From positions 1 to 24,628 of the forward strand of contig DDWD01000108.1 of assembly GCA_002345825.1 (NCBI GenBank): 24,628 nt of DNA. The letters run 5' to 3'. Each line of letters opens with the position of its first letter. Positions within the stretch are counted from its first letter, which is position 1. Source of the DNA: Bacteroidales bacterium UBA2295. Lineage in GTDB: Bacteria; Bacteroidota; Bacteroidia; Bacteroidales; Tenuifilaceae. The notes beneath the pieces are model-generated. The model worked only from the letters and a program-made list of their open reading frames with translations, ran no database searches and had not been told where the DNA came from. The translations under genes and the position numbers were made by a program. Positions 22,984-24,628 of the stretch are shown in pieces.

Positions 22984-24628
22984 ATGGAATTAGTTGATCC
23001 AAAAGATTTCAGAAAAGCAGCCGGACTTAACACCGTGGGTGGTGATAGCATTGCTAAAATGTTAATGTCTATCCTGAAAATTAATAAGATAAACAAAGAG
23101 TACTCCAAAATAAGTCACCTTCAGGGACTTGATTTCCTGAATACACTCCTGGATAAGCTTGAGATACGCTATGAACTTAACCCAGAGGAGTTGCAAAGAA
23201 TCCCTAAAGAGGGGCCTTTCATCGTAGTATCGAACCATCCATACGGAGGGATAGACGGAATGATTCTGCTGAAAATAATCTCAGAGATTCGCCCCGACTT
23301 TAAGGTTATGGCCAACTTTCTGCTACGCAGAATTGAACCTATTAAGGATTACATTATCCCGGTTGATCCTTTTGAGGGTCAAACTCAAATTTCGTCAAGT
23401 GTAGCCGGAATTAAAGGAGCGCTAAATCACGTTCGCGAAGGAAAGCCTCTGGGAATTTTTCCGGCTGGCGAGGTGTCAACCTACTACAACACCGAGTCGC
23501 CCGGTGTGGCCGATAAACAGTGGAACGAATCTATCATCAAATTTATCAAAAAGATGGAGGTGCCTGTTATCCCAGTATACTTTAAGGGGACAAACAGCAG
23601 GCTTTTCCACATTCTTGGACTAATTCATCCTATGCTTCGCACGGCTAAACTCCCTTCGGAACTTTTTAATAAGAAGAACAAGGTGGTGAAACTACGGATG
23701 GGAATACCCATCTCTGTGAAGGAGCAGAATGAATTCACCGATATAGCTCGGTTTGGTCGCTTCCTCCGATTGAAAACCTACGCCCTGGGTTCGTCCATAG
23801 AGGTGAAAAAGTTTTTTTCGTACCGATTAAAGCCCGAGCCTAAACCTTCGGAAATAATCCAACCCGTTCCTCCAGAGCTAATACAAAGTGAGGTTGAGTC
23901 GCTTACCGAGAATCACTTGCTTTTTAAAAGCAAAAACTTTTGCGTGTTTTGTGCTCCTTCGGTTGATATGCCCAATATTATGACCGAGCTAGGTCGACTG
24001 CGCGAAGTAACATTCAGAGAGATTGGTGAGGGCACAAACCGAAAAATGGATGTGGATGAATTTGACCTATACTACAACCAGCTTTTTATTTGGGATGAGG
24101 AGCAAAAAACAATTGTGGGAGCTTATCGAGTTGGCAAAGGAAAGGAGATTCTGGATCGATACGGTAAAAAGGGATTTTACATCCAAAGCCTTTTTAAAAT
24201 TGATAACGGGTTCCATTCAATCCTTGGTCAAAGCATAGAGCTGGGCCGCTCATTCATTGTGAAAGAGTACCAACGCAAACCCCTACCCCTTTTCCTCCTT
24301 TGGAAAGGGATACTATATTTCCTAATCAAAAATCCTGAGTATAGGTACCTGATTGGGCCAGTTAGCATATCGAGCCGATTCTCAAATTTCTCAAAGGGAA
24401 TAATCATCAATTTCATGAAGACCAACTATTACGACCACGAATTTGCCCGATTCATTTCGCCCCGTAACACCTTTAGAGTACCCGTAAGTAAAGACGACAC
24501 TGAGGTGATTTTTGAGAAAAGCAACGACCTGAACAAACTCGATAAGTTTATTCAAGGTATTGAATCGGATGATTTTAGGATGCCCGTGCTTCTTAAAAAG
24601 TATGTTAAGCTAAATGGGAAAATCATTG
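22984..24628 (+). CDS. Bifunctional OlsF-type acyltransferase (incomplete at right edge)
   Basis: The frame runs open from 22984 to the window end (548 codons, no stop), so the C terminus is missing. The N-terminal half is a PlsC-like acyltransferase: VSNHPYGGIDG (82-92) with His85 and Asp91, and FPAGEVST (159-166). The His-Asp spacing is x5, not the classic x4. The second half (about 305-500) resembles the GNAT-like N-acyltransferase of OlsB and the haemolysin-related family, with IVGAYRVGKG (377-386), IELGRSFIVKEYQ (418-430) and LLWKGI. The two-domain layout matches OlsF-type enzymes that make ornithine lipids, and the split GlsA/GlsB glycine-lipid enzymes of Bacteroides, so aminolipid synthesis is the best guess. 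No strong promoter is seen; GAATTTTG at 22925-22932 is one base off. Confidence 0.72.
   Translation, partial: MELVDPKDFRKAAGLNTVGGDSIAKMLMSILKINKINKEYSKISHLQGLDFLNTLLDKLEIRYELNPEELQRIPKEGPFIVVSNHPYGGIDGMILLKIISEIRPDFKVMANFLLRRIEPIKDYIIPVDPFEGQTQISSSVAGIKGALNHVREGKPLGIFPAGEVSTYYNTESPGVADKQWNESIIKFIKKMEVPVIPVYFKGTNSRLFHILGLIHPMLRTAKLPSELFNKKNKVVKLRMGIPISVKEQNEFTDIARFGRFLRLKTYALGSSIEVKKFFSYRLKPEPKPSEIIQPVPPELIQSEVESLTENHLLFKSKNFCVFCAPSVDMPNIMTELGRLREVTFREIGEGTNRKMDVDEFDLYYNQLFIWDEEQKTIVGAYRVGKGKEILDRYGKKGFYIQSLFKIDNGFHSILGQSIELGRSFIVKEYQRKPLPLFLLWKGILYFLIKNPEYRYLIGPVSISSRFSNFSKGIIINFMKTNYYDHEFARFISPRNTFRVPVSKDDTEVIFEKSNDLNKLDKFIQGIESDDFRMPVLLKKYVKLNGKII

Noticed and set aside
1..24628. CRISPR array, transposon, prophage, tRNA or rRNA
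   Set aside because: No regularly spaced repeats, transposase or integrase motifs, cloverleaf or ribosomal RNA sequence were recognised on either strand.

Overview
The window looks like a stretch of ordinary chromosome from a member of the Bacteroidota, most likely Bacteroidales/Marinilabiliales-like. The evidence is: promoters of the Bacteroidota type (TAnnTTTG at -7, a TTTG-like box at about -33) in front of several genes; almost no Shine-Dalgarno sequences; exported proteins with signal peptides ending in AQ or GQ; a dihydroorotase with the DDQVHF variant; a fused OlsF-type acyltransferase; DUF4870 and DUF5683-like genes; and a moderate, AT-leaning base composition. No transposase, CRISPR array, rRNA or tRNA was seen.

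Layout. 1-501: non-coding, with a leftward promoter aimed off the window, two dyads and a rightward promoter. 502-1533: predicted outer-membrane barrel protein. 1750-3866: polyprenol-phosphate mannosyltransferase and dihydroorotase (pyrC). 3970-7795: a tight operon of a PhnD-like lipoprotein, a membrane histidine kinase and a sigma54-dependent response regulator. 7796-8018: a dense regulatory region. 8019-10694: YceI-like protein, porin, and a second YceI-like protein. 10691-11959 (minus): aspartate kinase. 12192-13217: class I fructose-1,6-bisphosphatase, followed by a clear terminator. 13391-13984 (minus): AT-rich orphan. 17098-14198 (minus): hisS then hutH. 17385-18476: divergent PiT-like permease. 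18527-18961 (minus): secreted TonB C-terminal-domain protein. 20048-19153 (minus): DUF4870 and DUF5683-like pair. 20105-21778 (minus): ettA. 21861-22703 (minus): unknown exported protein. 22984 to the right edge: incomplete two-domain acyltransferase of the OlsF type.

The most interesting part is 3970-10694, which reads as a complete signalling circuit. A PhnD-family lipoprotein is the probable ligand sensor. The kinase and NtrC-type activator follow with gaps of 15 and 4 nt. Directly behind the activator lie an 11-bp dyad with an offset half copy 20 bp away (candidate enhancer), a 24-bp perfect hairpin, and a -24/-12 promoter with exact GG-N10-GC spacing (7936-7952) that would drive the YceI-porin-YceI genes. 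No ordinary Bacteroidota promoter was seen in front of yceI. The inferred model is: extracytoplasmic ligand -> PhnD-like lipoprotein -> kinase -> sigma54 activator -> envelope operon. The ligand and the job of the YceI/porin proteins cannot be read from the sequence.

The remaining genes are mostly housekeeping (pyrimidine, aspartate-family and gluconeogenic metabolism, His-tRNA charging, translation). Secondary points of interest are the PiT-like permease, the hisS-hutH pairing and the fused aminolipid acyltransferase.
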